A DNA stretch of 64,000 nt from Prescottella defluvii (GTDB lineage Bacteria > Actinomycetota > Actinomycetes > Mycobacteriales > Mycobacteriaceae). Shown here in pieces: positions 61,813 through 64,000 of the stretch; the first letter of the stretch is position 1; each line of letters begins with the position of its first letter. Under the pieces are notes generated by a model. It made no database searches. It saw only the letters and a program-made list of their open reading frames with translations, and was not told where the DNA came from. Where the stretch lies: contig NZ_JPOC01000033.1 of the NCBI RefSeq assembly GCF_000738775.1, positions 62,001 through 126,000 of the forward strand. Reading direction: 5' to 3'. Position numbers and translations under genes: made by a program.

Positions 61813-62825
61813 GGCGCGAGAGCCTTCACGGCCGCGACCAGTTCCGCGATGTGCCGGTCGCGGACGGGATACCCGGGGAAGTAGCAGCAGACCCGGTCGG
61901 CGTGCTCGCCGAAGCGCGCGACGATCTCCGCCGCGCACTCCTCCGGGGTTCCGTGCACCGCGAGCGTCGCGAGCATCTCGTCGTCGACGAGGTCGGTCAT
62001 CGCCGCGAACTCGCCCTGCTTCGACAGCGCGTTGAGCCGGGGTTGCAGATCGGCCCGGCCCTCCACCTCGAGCACCGGACGGTACGCGGGTGTGGATCCG
62101 TAGAACGCGAGCAGCACGCGCACGCCCCGGGACGCCGCCGCCAACTCTTCTGCAGTGCGTCCGACACCGACGATGACCTGTGGGTAGATCTCCAGGTCGC
62201 GGCGCGTGCGGCCGGCCCGCGCCAGTCCCTCCGCCACCGCCGGCAGGGTGCGCTCACGGAAGTGCCGGGCACTGTTGAACGGCATGACGAGCAGACCGTC
62301 GGCGACCTCGGCGGCGGTTCTCGTCATGATGGGCCCCAGGGCGCCGAGACAGATCGGCGGCGGGCCGTACGGATTGGGGCCGGGGTCGAAGGTGGGCGCC
62401 ATCAGCGTGTGCGTCGTGAACTCCCCCTCGAACCGCAGCCGCGAATTCCCCTCCCACGCATCGAAGATCGCCTTGATCGCGAGCACCGTCTCGCGCATCC
62501 GGGCCGCCGGACGCGACCATTGGGCCCCGTACCGCTTCTCGATGTGCGGACGGATCTGCGAGCCGAGCCCGAGCCGGAACCGGCCGCGGCTGAGCACCTG
62601 CAGGTCGTACGCGGTGTGCGCGAGGTGCATCGGACTGCGCGGCAGTGCGATCGCGACGTTGGTCATCAGGTCGACGTCCACCGCGGCGGCGGCCGCGACC
62701 AGCGGCAGGAAGACGTCGTGCGGGCCCTCGAACGTGAACAGGCCGTCGACGCCGAGGCTCACGAGTTCCCGCGACCGAGCGGCCGCAGCCTCGGGCCTGC
62801 CGTCGAGTTGGACATCGATCTTCAC
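61809..62825 (-). CDS. LLM-class F420-dependent oxidoreductase
   Basis: 338-aa luciferase-like TIM barrel, probably F420-dependent as in most actinobacterial members. [67 protein letters not shown] and [15 protein letters not shown] match the subgroup. GTG 62825. First gene of the LLM-hydratase-SDR operon; an AT-rich palindrome lies 56-80 bases upstream. Confidence 0.9.
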   Translation of the reverse strand: MKIDVQLDGRPEAAAARSRELVSLGVDGLFTFEGPHDVFLPLVAAAAAVDVDLMTNVAIALPRSPMHLAHTAYDLQVLSRGRFRLGLGSQIRPHIEKRYGAQWSRPAARMRETVLAIKAIFDAWEGNSRLRFEGEFTTHTLMAPTFDPGPNPYGPPPICLGALGPIMTRTAAEVADGLLVMPFNSARHFRERTLPAVAEGLARAGRTRRDLEIYPQVIVGVGRTAEELAAASRGVRVLLAFYGSTPAYRPVLEVEGRADLQPRLNALSKQGEFAAMTDLVDDEMLATLAVHGTPEECAAEIVARFGEHADRVCCYFPGYPVRDRHIAELVAAVKALAP

Positions 62826-62880
62826 AGTGCTCGCCCTCTCGCCCCGGCCGCGAAGTCGCCGGCATGCGGCGAGTCCCATG

Positions 62881-62905
62881 TATTACGTTACACGCTAACA
62901 CGTTA
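62881..62905. promoter_or_regulatory. AT-rich overlapping palindromes upstream of the LLM operon
   Basis: In the 203-base gap 62826-63028, GTTA-CACGC-TAAC (62887-62899) and TAAC-AC-GTTA (62896-62905) overlap, flanked by TATTAC. The second has the AACnnGTT core of KstR-type TetR operators but lacks the outer T and A. It is the lowest-GC spot nearby and lies where a promoter would be. The rest of the gap shows nothing I can name. Confidence 0.5.
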
Positions 62906-63028
62906 TCCGGACCCGTGGTCGGGAATCGAGCAGGAAACTGCTGCGCACCAAGGAGGTTCGATCGGGCACCCCGGGCACCGGCACCTCCCCTCGATGCGGT
63001 GCGCGGTGTCGCGATCCGCCGCCGGCAT

Positions 63029-63955
63029 TCAGCCGAGCAGCACCTGCGCCTCTCCGCTGAACACCGTCGCGCCCGCTCCGTTCACCGTCACGAGTGCGAG
63101 ATCGGCAACCGTTCCTCCGCCGTCGTGATTGTGCAGCCGGGTGACCTCGACACGGGCAGTGAGGGAATCACCGGGCCAGACCTGCGAGATGATGCGCCCG
63201 CCGAAGGCCCGGACAGCGGCGTGACCGAAGCGGTCGGTGATCGCCCGCCCGGTCATTCCCATCGTGAGCATGCCGTGCGCGAAGACTCCGGGAAATCCGC
63301 GCTCCCGGGAGTAGACGTCGTCACTGTGGAACGGGTGGAAGTCGCCGGACGCACCCGCGTACATGACGAGTTGGGTGCGCGAGAGATTCTCGGCGAGCAC
63401 CACGGACCAGGCACTGCCGACCGCGAGATCCCCCGGGGGAGAGATGGAGTCGACCTCGTCGATCACCTCGGTCGAACTGCCGGCAGGCCCGGATCCGCCG
63501 GCCGACGCGGGCTTGTGCTCGACCATGGCCGAAATCCAGTGGGCGGTCGCGACGAGCTCGTCCTCGATGTCCCGGTAGTCGGTGAGGATCTCGGTGAACG
63601 TCATGACGCCGGCGCGGCGGCCACGCTTCTCCCAGGTGGCCCCGGGCCGCGAATCGACCGTCAGCACATCCCCGGCGCGAACGGGCCGATGAAAGACGAA
63701 GTGCTGCTCCATGTGGAAGCCGGACTGCTGACTGCCGTCCCGGGGCTGGGATCCGACCCACGCGATTCCCGGCCGCGGCCGCCGGGAGTAGGTGGGATCG
63801 AAGTGGTCTGCCGCCATGAGGAAGGTCGGCGGCGCGGCCAGGGCGTCCGGGCCGGTGCGCGTCAGCCTCCCGATGTCTTCGAACACCGGGTCGGTGTCCC
63901 CGATCGCCCGCGCGAACTGCAGGAGATGAGAACCGTGAACGACGAACTGGTACAT
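63029..63955 (-). CDS. Double-hotdog MaoC-type hydratase/dehydratase
   Basis: 308-aa fusion of two hotdog domains. The N-terminal half (about 1-150) is the MaoC_dehydrat_N/FAS1-like type with FLMAADHFDPTY; the C-terminal half has the hydratase motif YAGASGDFHPFHSDDVY and FPGVFAHGMLTMG. Such enzymes hydrate enoyl-CoA in side-chain or ring degradation, including steroids. ATG 63955 follows GAAGGG. It starts 13 bases after the stop of the partial MDR gene. Confidence 0.9.
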   Translation of the reverse strand: MYQFVVHGSHLLQFARAIGDTDPVFEDIGRLTRTGPDALAAPPTFLMAADHFDPTYSRRPRPGIAWVGSQPRDGSQQSGFHMEQHFVFHRPVRAGDVLTVDSRPGATWEKRGRRAGVMTFTEILTDYRDIEDELVATAHWISAMVEHKPASAGGSGPAGSSTEVIDEVDSISPPGDLAVGSAWSVVLAENLSRTQLVMYAGASGDFHPFHSDDVYSRERGFPGVFAHGMLTMGMTGRAITDRFGHAAVRAFGGRIISQVWPGDSLTARVEVTRLHNHDGGGTVADLALVTVNGAGATVFSGEAQVLLG

Positions 63956-63967
63956 ACGACCTGCCCT

Positions 63968-64000
63968 TCAGACGGAGAGAACGATCTTGCCGAAGAAGTC
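63968..64000 (-). CDS. C-terminal end of an MDR-family oxidoreductase (cut by window)
   Basis: Only the last ten codons are inside: DFFGKIVLSV followed by TGA. The ending GKIVL is characteristic of zinc-containing alcohol dehydrogenase or quinone reductase relatives. It is upstream of the MaoC-type gene on the same strand and probably in its operon. Confidence 0.6.
   Translation of the reverse strand, partial: DFFGKIVLSV

Noticed and set aside
62896-62905. A full KstR operator
   Set aside because: Only the AACnnGTT core fits; the outer T and A positions of the consensus are missing.
1-64000. tRNA or rRNA genes, CRISPR arrays, insertion sequences, prophage
   Set aside because: I saw no T-loop-like tRNA pattern, no regularly spaced repeats, no transposase or integrase motifs, and inverted repeats present are all short intergenic hairpins or operators.

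Overview
The window looks like a chromosome segment of a mycolic-acid actinobacterium, most likely Rhodococcus or a close relative. Base composition is high-GC, GTG starts are frequent, and many genes overlap by four bases. Genes recognisable as counterparts of Mycobacterium tuberculosis Rv0905 (echA6), Rv0906, Rv0908 (ctpE), Rv0909 and Rv0910 lie in the same order and on one strand, but spread over about 21 kb. I see no rRNA, tRNA, CRISPR array, insertion sequence or phage gene.

Region 1 (1-11.5 kb). A secreted GH5 glycosidase cut by the left edge is followed by a catabolic island. The minus-strand arm has an acyl-CoA ligase, an RBBP9-type hydrolase, a beta-keto acid cleavage enzyme (BKACE), a TauD-type dioxygenase and a quinone reductase. 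The plus-strand arm has an AraC regulator, a carboxymuconolactone-decarboxylase-like protein, an MFS carrier and a two-subunit 3-oxoacid CoA-transferase. BKACE enzymes release acetoacetate and CoA-transferases activate it, so the two arms may form one pathway.

Region 2 (11.5-34.8 kb, all minus). This holds a VWA protein, an Rv0910-like protein, an acetate-type symporter with its DUF485 partner, and a translationally overlapped chain (lipase, LytS kinase, LytTR regulator, two-helix protein, second symporter) followed by a solitary Rieske domain. Further along are a Na+/H+ antiporter, an Rv0909-like antitoxin, an ABC ATPase/permease pair, a thioesterase, two flavohaemoproteins (one coupled to an unknown small gene), the P-type ATPase CtpE, a metallo-hydrolase and EchA6.

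Region 3 (34.9-43.2 kb). Mostly single genes and small regulator-target pairs: a flavin monooxygenase, DUF1254 and DUF985 proteins, a SUKH protein, TetR/ZapE with an operator-like palindrome, PadR plus an EmrB-type exporter with another, and an aldo/keto reductase.

Region 4 (43.2-64 kb). A large catabolic cluster: two arylsulfatases flanking an orphan solute-binding lipoprotein, a KshA-like Rieske oxygenase, an MFS carrier, an IclR regulator, an HsaA-like flavin monooxygenase, a KstD-like dehydrogenase, four SDRs (two in tandem), a methyltransferase, an enoyl-CoA hydratase, an F420-type (LLM) oxidoreductase and a double-hotdog hydratase. Four 15-bp palindromes of the same 7-1-7 design, plus one weaker copy, sit in four promoters of this cluster and are candidate IclR operators. 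I propose a sulfated steroid-like substrate. The substrate is inference; the gene families and repeated sites are read from the sequence.
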